This document shows positions 1 through 9,899 of a stretch of DNA of 64,000 nucleotides, piece by piece (the first letter of the stretch is position 1; every line of letters begins with the position of its first letter). Source of the DNA: Icerya purchasi (lineage: Eukaryota > Arthropoda > Insecta > Hemiptera > Monophlebidae); the NCBI GenBank assembly GCA_039619475.1, contig CM077116.1:204003117-204067116 (forward strand), in the 5' to 3' direction. The notes under the pieces were generated by a model. It worked only from the letters and a program-made list of their open reading frames with translations. It made no database searches and was not told the origin of the DNA. A program made the translations under genes and the position numbers.

Positions 1-2
1 AA

Positions 3-155
3 GCGGTATCAGCGCCGAAGGGAACAGGTATCGTATTATCGGCTAGCACCGATGATCGTATCACGAAACCTAAACAGCGTCCTAATGCATATCTAGCGCG
101 TAATTCTGCTGTACCGACTAGAGGACCGGTTTGGGCTGTTACCGCTGCGGTGTAG
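3..155 (+). CDS. Partial open frame at left edge, unrecognised
   Basis: An open frame of about 50 codons enters from beyond the left edge and ends at a TAG at 153-155. Its codons are less AT-biased than the flanking DNA. The visible peptide is rich in Ala, Pro, Thr, Arg and Val, with no membrane segment, cysteine pattern or motif I recognise. It could be the last part of a host exon, or an exon whose 3' splice donor lies before the stop (a GTGTAG string follows the last Ala codons). It could also be chance in a short GC-richer stretch. No start is visible, so it is partial in any case. No function is assigned. Confidence 0.2.
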   Translation, partial: AVSAPKGTGIVLSASTDDRITKPKQRPNAYLARNSAVPTRGPVWAVTAAV

Positions 156-1779
156 TAGCAGACTCGTTGAATATGGTACTCTCGCGTGTACACGTAATGA
201 AAAAAAGAAGAAGCAGAAGAAATCGATTATTTACCTTATCATTTTTATTATTTACTTTATTATTTACTTTATTATTTTCGTATTATTTTATAGATTCTCG
301 TATTGTTGTTAGCTGGTGCAATACGTGGCAGGCTGAAATCGATGCCGTCGCGGTCAGACATTCACTGAACTAGGCTCGTATCGAATTAATTTGGCGACGA
401 CCGCTGTACTCGACGAAGCCCCTTAATCGGGAAAAGTATCTTCATCGACGGTGTGACGAATATATCTTATTACACGGATACGATAAATATAACGACGTCT
501 CGTCATCGACGTATGTAGCTCCGATGGCAAAAGGGTTCAAGAGTTCAACCCCGACACAACTGCCTCCGTCTCTATATATAAATTTGTTTGCGTCCTGGTG
601 CACGCGTCCACCACCGATTTTTCTTCCTCTGGGGGATCGTTGCAGCGTGTCAACAGTACATGTCTATGAGTCATCGTCTGCTGCGCCGATGAATGAAAGG
701 GGCTCATCCCTCCCCCCCCATATGTGCTCTCATTTTCCTCATTACTTCGACCGTTCGCGATACAAGTGTTGCACGCACAGATCGGCCAAACGGCCTATAT
801 TATATCGACACACACACACACACACGCACTCCGAATCACTCGCTGACTTTTCATTATGCAAATTCATTAATCCGGAGAATCGAAAAGCGATTATTAAGGG
901 AGAGCACCACTGTGCCATTATAAAATCTGATACACTCTCCATAGAGCGCGAATAATTTATAATAACTCTTTCGATGACCAAAACCCGGGTTCGTTTGAAT
1001 AATATTCCAGCGTTTGATTTGATGTTGTCGGTTTTACTTGGTGGTACTACGAGAGGGGAGAGACTTTTCTTTACCGTCGTCTATGTTGGACTGACGTCTT
1101 GTTAGAAAAAAGTATAAACACACACGACGAAAAGCACTTCACAAACACAATTAATTATAAACGAACTAGTCGACATTTTTACAATTGAGTTTTTGCGAAT
1201 CGTTATTTTTATTTTTTAGTGTATATTTATATTAATCATAACATTCAATAGTGCACAGTCTGTATCACCGGATCAGTGTAACAGTCCGAGCATCATCGAA
1301 AAACCCGGGGGTAGTGTTTGTGTTGCCTATTTCTCTTGATTATTACGAAAAATTGGTAAATAGAAAATTTACTCATTTTGCAGTTCGCGAAAAAAATACC
1401 TTTTGCGAAGCGTGTTTAATCAACATACAGCGTGTGTATGTGTGTGTGGTTGATGTCTATACCGCAAATCGGGGTGATCAACAACCAGAGATGTATTTCT
1501 TTTAGAGGTTGTGCCGATAACGCGCACGGGTTCTCTTGCGTAAACAACTTTTTTTAGGGGTGACTTTTTTTATTATATGGTTTAATTTAAAATTGTTTAA
1601 TGACTGTAATGACCGGTCGTAAAAATTAATTGTGAGCACTGTGACATCTTAAAATGGTTCTAAAATTTTGTTTTCGTCTACAACCTCCAAATAATTGCAT
1701 CGATAATATTTATTATTATTAGCCGTAACGCGATAAAGTTATACAATATATATCGAAAACAAAATATTATTAAAGAAAA
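156..1779. other. Gene-free AT-rich DNA with a CA microsatellite
   Basis: No supported gene. A (CA)n tract lies at about 808-825. Open frames crossing it show the His-Thr reading of the repeat and look accidental. A pyrimidine/ATT-rich stretch at 226-290 reads as a hydrophobic peptide only because of repeated TTATTTACT units. Confidence 0.5.
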
Positions 1780-2190
1780 ACTAACTTATAATCTATCCCT
1801 GAAAACGGGCAAACCCTCAACCGAGCCTACTCTAGTCTGTCGTAAGCTACTCGCTGACAACTGTTTTATGTTTTAGCATTTTAACGAAACTGTCCTCCCG
1901 TCTGATTTCAAGTCTTCCTCTTTTCCTTTTCCCATAAATAGTCGATTCTGTTATTTTCTTAGTCCATCTCGTAGAATCCATTCTTGTAATATGTCCTGCC
2001 TAATCCCATATTTTTCTTCTAATTTCCCAGGTGAAGTTGTCACATTGATTTTTAATACTTTTCATGTTTATTTTGTCTCTTAATTTAACTCTTTGCATTG
2101 CATTATTCGGGCGTGTACTAATTTTGCTCATGATATTATTCGAAATTGTCTGACATCCATATGTTAAGGTAGGCAAGACGCACATTAATA
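1780..2190 (-). pseudogene. RTE-like LINE relic, C-terminal ORF2
   Basis: Minus-strand translations in successive frames follow the end of an RTE-type reverse-transcriptase polyprotein. First comes a VLPTLTYGCQT-like block (the end of the thumb region, 2185-2140). Then comes an AMQR..KLRDKIN block. Finally, in another frame nearer 1.9 kb, come RMDSTRWTKKITES-like and KRKRGR...REDSF blocks, the basic C-terminal segment of these elements. At least two frameshifts and several stops break it, so it is dead. No catalytic Asp-Asp motif is present because only the C-terminal third remains. It is 5'-truncated, as usual for LINE copies. The family call rests on motif order; the exact clade is uncertain. 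Confidence 0.6.
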
Positions 2191-2619
2191 TTACAAGTAT
2201 TTTTTAATCGGTAAATATTTTTGTAATATTATACAATTAACGCACCTCCGCTTAATTTTTATAAACTGAAATTTCTTCGGAAAATAGTTTCGAGAGGAAG
2301 TATTTATACAAATCAATCAATTCTAAAAAACCAAATAGTTATTGCCATTTTCGCGGACGATGTAAATCGTACAGAGTGAATATTACGGATGGTTTCCATT
2401 GAGAAGGCGTAAGCTGCTACCGTTAAAATGAAATCGCGGCGACGCGGTTTTTGTTTTTATAAATAAAACACATTTAAACGGCGCGAAAGTTTTCAATATT
2501 CGCGAATTTCGAAAGGTATTTGGAAAATTTTCGGAATCTACCGATTCGCAGAGAGAGAGGGGCGTTTCTGATGAACGCGGATCGAGGCCACATGTCGCAC
2601 ACGCCCCAACCAAATTACA
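2191..2619. other. Gene-free AT-rich spacer
   Basis: No gene, repeat or mobile element recognised. An AG-rich run (GAGAGAGAGG) occurs near 2550. Confidence 0.4.
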
Positions 2620-3560
2620 GTCTCTTCCATGTGCCGAACACACACGCGCGTAAAATGCAATCGCGGATTTAAAATCGGGCGAATTAACACTGCGCGATTA
2701 TGCGCCGGCATCGTATCCTCCGTTAATTACACAGGTAGCGATATCAAAAAATTCTTTCCGGATATCCAAAGCGCACCGCCTTAATTCGGTCAGAGTTGTT
2801 TAAAGCAAACAAAAGCAGAAAAAACCTATCCAGCAGCTCCTCTCGGAACCGGTAATTCCGTCGTCGTCTTTTCACCATTTCCCTCTGAACCGCTAGTCTA
2901 TTATGGGCGCGCTCTATAATGTTGTGCCCGCCGCGGAATGTAGCGAATGCGATAATACAGCGGCCGTGCTATTAGCAGACTTAATAGTATAATCGTCGCG
3001 AAACGTCGTGACAACTGCACCGTGGCCCGTCGGCAAAAGACACGGCCTGGCGCACCGGTTGAAATCACTTTAAATGTAAATAATGCAAAACGCGCATGCC
3101 AGCCGATAGGCTTATTATCGCGAACGTGCTGCCTAACCGCAATGCCGAAAACACAACCGGCCGTTAAAATTCCCATATACCTGTATCCCCGCATGCGGCT
3201 AACGGCGACAAATTAATATTTACCTAATTTCCATTGATATTGCTGTTAAATATTAATTGTCGCGACGGCGGCGGCGGCGGTGTTGGCCCAACTGCTAATT
3301 CCGATTACCAGAGAGCGATACGGCCCCACTATTTAAATATTGGCTCACCTGTATTAATGAAAATTTGTTTAACCGCGCCCTAAATTCAGCAGTCAACGCC
3401 GAGGCCGCCCCATCGTCGGACGTTGACCGTTTTCCCGCGTTATTTCCGTTCGCGCTATTATACAGCCGCCAGCGATGTAATATGGGCGAGAAAAATTTCA
3501 CCACATACGACAGGCCCAGCGCCACCGGGTTTGTTAAATTAATAACGACCACTAGAAAGC
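2620..3560. promoter_or_regulatory. Candidate cis-regulatory island 1
   Basis: This stretch is richer in G+C than its surroundings and has almost no homopolymers or microsatellites apart from a short (GGC)n at about 3265-3282. It contains many TAATTA/AATTAA homeodomain-type cores (for example near 2723, 3210 and 3250) and CG-containing words. It has no convincing reading frame: the short open frames on both strands overlap one another and match nothing. That texture is typical of conserved non-coding regulatory DNA near developmental genes, but conservation cannot be judged from one sequence. Confidence 0.25.
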
Positions 3561-5655
3561 ACACCGTCTGAGGGCAATATCAGAAATGCGCATTGTCAAT
3601 TCCGGCTGCCCTGTGTTTGTCTGTCTAAATGTGAACTTGACGAAATAAAACTGGAAAATAAACATTTAAAACGGTTCCATTTGAAAAGTCTCGAGCTGCG
3701 CGGGGAAGGTCGGAAAATTTCGATAAAGTCTTTTCTTGTCGATACGCGGGTGCAACTATTTTCAACTTCACCGAGGAGACGGTGTTGCATTTTTTTGCTT
3801 TTCCGCTTAAATCTTTACAATCATTATCTTCTTGCCGGCATTACGTTACGAGTAAAATAACGAAGTCGCTAAACGTCTGTAGCTCCAATGTAAGTTCGTG
3901 AAATTCCAAAAGCTATAGGAACTGGTTTTTTTTATATAAAACAGATCCCTTAAGGATTCTGTATGGTATAATCTTAGAATTATTTCTAAATAAGTAAAAT
4001 TTATGACTAAAAGTAATTGCACACCACCGTATCTAGTGTTATTTATATGAAATACAATAAAATTTTATAATGCGACAAGGGCGTTCGGTTTTTAAGATGT
4101 CTTAGATCTCGTGTAGAAAGCGGTCCGGGTTGGGATGGATATGGGGTTTTTCTTCGTGGCTGTGGGCAAAGTCTTTAATAATCACGTCGACCCGTTTGAT
4201 CTACAAATCGGCGTGTAATGCGTTACCATCAAGTAGTATACGGGCAGGTGTTTGGGACTGTTTGAATAATGTTTCCGTTTGATGTTTTCGTATCTCCATA
4301 TATCTGTATCCCATAGGTCCAAATCGGTCTTAACATATTTCATTTGTTTCATAGTATATATATAGAGAGAGAGAGTTTACGTAACTATAGAGAAGTACAC
4401 AAAGGTAAAAAAATATCTAATGTGATATTTGTAAAAATTGTTCATTTATTGTCAAAAAGTACTACTATAATAGTTGTTTACACCTGCTTTGTTTGAATAA
4501 AATCTGCACAGTTATCTAACGATGTCGTAGGACCACCTTCACTATTCTGCTGCATAAAATGCAAGCTTTTCAACACACTTTTTCGCCTCTAGCAAAAAGG
4601 GTGGTCATTCGTGTCATCATCGCTTTCTGATTCTGATCTCTTCCATAATTTCGTTATCCAAATTCTCATTTCTATTTCCGGAATGTTATAACTGGGCTCC
4701 TTGAAATCGTAATGAGCAAAGCTAAAGCGAGAATAGCCCCTTTACTTCATCGGTTTGTTTCTGTTTTCTCCTGTTCGCCTCTTTTATTAAGCGGTTTTGA
4801 CTGTATTATCGTGTTTTAATTTCTGAGGTCTGCTTCCGTATTCTTATACGAATAAAAATAAAAGAGTCGCATAATCGATAGGGAAAAAAAAAGTTGGTGA
4901 CTACGTATAAACACTACGAAATATATAATGTTTAGTTCGACAAAATTATAACTTTATCCGTGCTAATAAGTAACTATCACAGATAACGTATTTTTTTTCT
5001 TTTTTATTATGCGGAAAGTAAAATAAATATGCATAAGTACATTATAAATGTACTAAAAATAAATTTGCTCCACTGGTTGTATCCAGAATGGGGAACTATT
5101 TTATCAAAAATTGAACTTATCTCTGGACATTAAATCTCTTAAAGATGCGAAAATGGAAAAATCTCATTACGCCCTCTTTTTTTTTTTTAGATACAGAAAT
5201 GATCTTTCTCCATATATATATCCGTGATGTTCGCAGAAGGTAATCGTAGATATTTTCATGTCACAGTGTAATTGTGTAGGTACGGTGCTTTTTTGTTTTT
5301 TTAGTTTTTTGCCTTTAGGAAACGAAAACAATTCGGGGGGAGAAAAATTACGCACCTTCATGCTAGGGGTCTCGGTGATGCTTTTGAAAACACGTATTAG
5401 CGCGCGCGAGACTAATTCGTAAATACGCCGGTTAGATAAGCGTATTATTATTTTATTTAAATAAACTGCCGCGTAAACATCATCGGTTAATACTTTCTCT
5501 AAGGCGGATTTTTTAAAGTAAATGTGAACATAGGTTGTTTTTTTGTTTTTTTTTAAATCATCATCTCCGGCACTCCACGAAATAGTTTAACTGTTGTTTC
5601 GACTATTCTTTCGATAATTAGTACATATATTCGCGCAAATTTCGAAAATTAAAAA
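3561..5655. other. Gene-free AT-rich DNA
   Basis: No gene recognised. A short (TA)n(GA)n tract lies at about 4358-4374. Otherwise only A/T homopolymers are seen, for example T-runs near 4990, 5178 and 5540. Confidence 0.45.
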
Positions 5656-5668
5656 GAATGCAGACACG
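5656..5668. repeat. Left flanking direct repeat of TIR element
   Basis: GAATGCAGACACG, identical to 5933-5945. It abuts the left terminal inverted repeat (the last G is shared with it) and is best explained as a target-site duplication. Confidence 0.6.
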
Positions 5669-5930
5669 GGCGTCGCTAGCGGCCGGGGGAGGGGGCAAGA
5701 TGATAGAAAGAGGATATGAGCTATAGGAACAAATGAAGTTTATAAGTTGTAAAGGCTTAATATTTTATTAAACAAGAATAAAATCTTAATTAAAACATAC
5801 GTTTTCGTGGGTTTCTAGCAAATCGTTCATGATTTCGCGCCTATGAATACTCATATCATGGTCAGTTGATTAAAAAGTTTCAAGGCTCTAGGAGGGGCAT
5901 CTGCCCCCCTGCCCCTCGTTGGCGTCGCCC
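5668..5930. mobile_element. 263-bp non-autonomous TIR element (MITE-like)
   Basis: The two ends are imperfect inverted repeats of about 34 bp. The left end begins GGGCGTCGCTAGCGG and runs through a G-rich stretch to CAAGATG. The reverse complement of the right end begins GGGCGACGCCAACG and runs through a similar G-rich stretch to CAGATG. The AT-rich interior has no coding potential. A 13-bp direct repeat flanks the element; on the right an extra AT lies between element and repeat. Short length, TIRs, GC-rich ends around an AT-rich core and flanking duplication fit a MITE. The superfamily is unclear: the direct repeat is longer than the 8-10 bp usual for hAT or Mutator-like elements. Movement would need a transposase from elsewhere. 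Confidence 0.6.
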
Positions 5931-5932
5931 AT

Positions 5933-5945
5933 GAATGCAGACACG
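5933..5945. repeat. Right flanking direct repeat of TIR element
   Basis: Second copy of GAATGCAGACACG, two bases (AT) beyond the right end of the element. Confidence 0.6.
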
Positions 5946-6695
5946 AGTTTGAAAAATATTCAACGAAAAAACTAACAGAACAGAATTTCTAAATCATTTC
6001 GTGGCGCGTCGGAAGTTACAAAGTATTTGCGCATTCACGTAAAGACCTTAGAGAAATACACAAAAAAACGCGTATGTAACCGATATTTTAATGTAATTTT
6101 TTTAGTAATAAAATAACACGAACTTGACCAGCGTATTTACGAATTGGTCTCACGCACAAAAATACCTGTTGTTTTAAAACATCGCTGTAATATGAAGATG
6201 CATCATTTTTCTACTATTCCGGATTGTACGCATTTTCTAAAGCAAAACATCAAGGAAACAAAAAAGGCAGACCACTAACTCCGTTACATAAAATGTGACG
6301 ACACGGACACACATACCTGTCGGCTATTATGTGAAGCACTTACATGAAGAACTGTTGATCGCAAATTGAATAAAAGAATTACAAACTACGCTGCAAATAT
6401 GAATAAGGGTAATAACAACACTTCTGAATTAAGCACCCCGCGAAATAATGATCATATCCATGTGAAGTAGAAACCATCGTACATATTTTCGTTTTTTCTT
6501 TTTCTTTTTGTTTTTTTTTTTTTTGCGATTATGTTATTCTTATTTTCGATTTTATTTACTTTTTTAAGAAAAAAACAATAAAAAAAAGTAATAATTTCGG
6601 GGAAAATTTTTGAGATGAAAAAAAAAGTACTGTTTACCGTTTACGGAAAAGTATTAAAATTTTAATAGAAACAGGGAACTCTACTCATCACTACG

Positions 6696-6749
<54 letters not shown>

Positions 6750-7025
6750 GATACGGGGGGTGTACGCTTTAAATAATCGATCTATTTGGACTGCTTTAAC
6801 GTTGATTTTACTCGAGCAAGCTGAGAATCACATTTTACGTCAAATTACGATAGTCCGATTTCTCATTTTACGTGTAAACCGAAAATTCAAGAAAAATGAT
6901 TCCAGCTAACACACTCGTCGCGCGGGAAAACTTTATGTGGCGCCATTTTATATTTCTCTTTATAGCAGCCCGGCTTTCTTTCGCCGATTTTCGTTTTTTA
7001 GAATACGAGTAACACAATTCCAGGT
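5946..7025. other. Gene-free AT-rich DNA with TA microsatellite
   Basis: No gene recognised. It holds a T-run around 6512-6523 and a (TA)n microsatellite at about 6698-6733 followed by a short CA stretch. Confidence 0.5.
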
Positions 7026-7562
7026 GTGAATTGCTTCCTAACGGTAGCGTATTGTCTTTTTAAAGCTGTGTCTGAAAAAGTGGCCGGCATATCGATCTTG
7101 CAATTTTTCGAGGACATTAAATCGATATCGGTACGTGACAGATTTAACGAAAAAATGATGATCGAAAATAATTGCGCAGTGCGTTACGCAACACATAGTA
7201 GTGTTCCCAAGTTGGCCATCAATGGCGAGAACGGGCAAACGGTATCGTTCAGTAATTGCGACCAGCGGCTTATTAATTTTCCCCTATTCCAGTTCAGCGT
7301 TGACCTTTTAGTTAAGATAATTATAAGAGAAAGAACGGGAAAAATATTGGTGTCAATACGATTCGCTCAGCTACCTCTCTATTCGCGACGATGCTTTCAC
7401 CGGTGCCACATACTCGAGACTGTTCCAGGTAACATACGGTACCGCCGAGCGGTGTTGAACATATTTTTACCTTCACCGACTCTATTCTTCCAGAGTACCA
7501 CACCGGCCAACGTGGTGCAGCGTGCAAGGACACATAACTTCAGCACTGCTAACTTTCGATGA
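7026..7562 (+). CDS. Unrecognised 178-codon open frame, possibly fortuitous
   Basis: An open frame of 178 codons is unusually long for this AT-rich, stop-dense DNA, so it is listed. Its nominal start is GTG; an ATG start occurs only well inside. The peptide has no recognisable domain, signal peptide or repeat, and its composition (many Arg, Phe, Ile and Ser with scattered Cys) looks like translated non-coding DNA. Open frames also occur on the opposite strand over the same bases, which weakens the case. It could be part of an exon, since CAGGTGTGA precedes the start and AG/GT dinucleotides lie inside, or chance. No function is assigned. Confidence 0.15.
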   Translation: MNCFLTVAYCLFKAVSEKVAGISILQFFEDIKSISVRDRFNEKMMIENNCAVRYATHSSVPKLAINGENGQTVSFSNCDQRLINFPLFQFSVDLLVKIIIRERTGKILVSIRFAQLPLYSRRCFHRCHILETVPGNIRYRRAVLNIFLPSPTLFFQSTTPANVVQRARTHNFSTANFR

Positions 7563-8484
7563 CGTAATCAAAGCGAGGCGCGATATTATTTTACTTTTAA
7601 TTGATCGGACGTGTACCCCCGGTCACTTGCAGAGTTACCTTTAAGACAATAATGACGCACATTGTACGGTGCACTTCCGATGCACGTGCTACGTAACGAC
7701 ATTCTCATAATTGACAACAGTAGTCGGCTTTGAGTTATCACTTTCCGATACATGTTGCAATGATTATTTTCCGAAATGGTGAATTTGTAGCGCTAAAACC
7801 CCCTTATTACGGTTTATTTTCTTTATTAATAGAATTTTCGTAATTCCGATCAAGATTTATTGAATATTTAAAAAAAAATTAATGTCCAAAAGTCGTAATT
7901 TATAAATTAAACGTACGGAATTATAGGTATTTTAGATATGCGTCTCCCATTTCATCGGATCGAGGAAAAAAAATAATTTTCTCCATCTAGGCGCAAATCT
8001 CTCTAGTCTTCCCTTTTAGCATACTAAAAATGAACTGGAAAAACGGCCTCTTTCCTTTTTCCTTATTACCGTATTATATAATTAAGTCGAATAAAGTTTT
8101 TATTTCACAATTAAGAATCGTTTCGGTTAAATATAACCGCGGAGCTACACCCCACCAGTTAAGCATATTCAAAAAGGGTGGCACAGAAAGTTTCAGCTTG
8201 GCCCGGGTTAGGCCATTAAAACTCGGGAGAGGATGACAAATTTAATCTCTGTTATCGGTCTACATACGCGGGGGGAGGGGGTGGATACAGAGTGGCTTTC
8301 AATTTCAATTTGTTGTGTCCGTAGTGTCTCGTATTATCGGTAGTTAAGTCGGCGGCAGCAAAATCTGGACTAAAAGCGAAGGAAAATAAAAATAAAAAAA
8401 AAAAGTCAGGAGAAAAAAACGAAAAATAAGTGTGTAAATAAAAAGGAACCTTAAGGTATCTGTCTGGCTATTAATAAAACAGAT
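7563..8484. other. Gene-free AT-rich DNA
   Basis: Nothing recognised beyond short homopolymers and a G-rich patch near 8270-8283. Confidence 0.4.
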
Positions 8485-8566
8485 AAAGTGTGGCCGAGTG
8501 GTGCAGAATACCGTTAATAATAGCTTAATGCTTGCGCGGTTCGGATGACTTGGCTAGACACACTTT
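8485..8566 (+). repeat. tRNA-like relic (possible SINE head)
   Basis: The string TGGCCGAGTGG (8491-8501) matches the D-arm/A-box of class II tRNAs (Ser/Leu). GGTTCGGATGACT, about 50 bases on, is close to a B-box. AAAGTGTG at 8485 can pair with CACACTTT at 8559-8566, giving an 82-nt unit. However, the B-box sits too far from the 3' strand of that pairing for a canonical T-arm, and no clean anticodon stem is seen. It is more likely a decayed SINE head or tRNA pseudogene than a working tRNA. Confidence 0.3.
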
Positions 8567-9899
8567 TCGGTAAATTACCTTTTAAAGCGAACTAATTAAA
8601 TCGTTACTTCGCCATCTCATTATCTCGTCCGCATAAAGTCGAACAGCCGACATAACAGCACGTCACCTATTACTCTTTCTGGCCTCAGATTTGCGAAATA
8701 AATCCGACAATTTTCGGCCACCAAGGTAATCCCTTTTTCTTCGCTGTTCCGAAATTTTCTATATTTATATAGATGTGTCTGTGTGTATGTATATATATAC
8801 ATTATATATATATACGTAGAATTAAATATATATATATATATATGAATCGTTTAAGTTCACCGGCAAACTACTAAAAAACTGAAGCGACGAATTACACTGT
8901 TTATCATCTAGCTAGTTCAGGAAAATTAATTAGTGTCCTGAAAGGACCGTGAAAAAAATAAAGGATCAGTGAAATCCGTTGCAGAAGGGAAAAGTGAAAA
9001 TTATTACGGTATACAGAGCAGACAGAAAATAAACAAAGAAAAAAGCGAAAAAAAAAAAAGTGTAAGAATTTGATGAGCGGTAGAACGGGATGGCAAACTC
9101 GTTGGCCGAACGATGCGATGGTGGCTCGGCACAGCTTGATTAACATTTTAATGAAGTTACCGGTAAGCGATGTTTATTTTTCGACGACGAAAGTAATCTG
9201 AAAAAGCCACGAATTCCGTTTGATCAGTCTATTTTGTCGCTAAGAACCGAAACTGACGCTATTTTTTAATGACAAAGCGTGGAAAATAAAAGCCTTTCAA
9301 AGGCATTCGGCGCAGAGCGAAAAGAAAGTGTCGCAGCGAAAAGCAGCCTTCAAATGAACGAGCGATTTTTTTTTTCAAATTTTTATTTCGTCTGTTAAAC
9401 AACAACACCTTTTTTGTAGACCGCCATGTTAACGGTGACGGTAATTGAACGCCTACAAGTTCGAAATGGAAGATATGCCGGTAGCCGGCGAATTCAGTTA
9501 TTCCGGCGAGTGTCAATCCACTGAGGAGCACCAAGTTACCGAAATGTTGCAAGCTACGCGAGATACGCGAGAACGGCCAGGGACGCGGTCGCTCCGATTT
9601 AATAAAGTCGCCGATCACTCCCGATTTCTAATCTGACGGTGCTTATTTAGCGAACGTACCGGATGAAATAAAAAACGTTCGGTTCGGGGTCAAGCAAATT
9701 GCGCTACTGAAACAGAATGAAATCGCAAGAGCGAGTGCGGGAAGCAGTCCTTACGAGAATGCACCGATATATTGCAGTATCCGAGTTCAAAATATAACGC
9801 CGACCGCTAACAAATTTCATATGAGATGTCGTCTCTCGTTCTTCCACGGCGGTCATTCGTTTCAACACAAGTATTTTATACCGTTTTATTTTTCAAAAA
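8567..9899. other. Gene-free AT-rich DNA
   Basis: No gene recognised. Short TA microsatellites lie at about 8790-8812 and 8826-8844, and an A-rich stretch at about 9020-9060. The frames near 9259-9636 overlap on both strands and match nothing. Confidence 0.4.

Noticed and set aside
524..955. 143-codon plus-strand open frame
   Set aside because: It crosses a CA microsatellite and shows no domain; overlapping frames exist on both strands, so it looks accidental.
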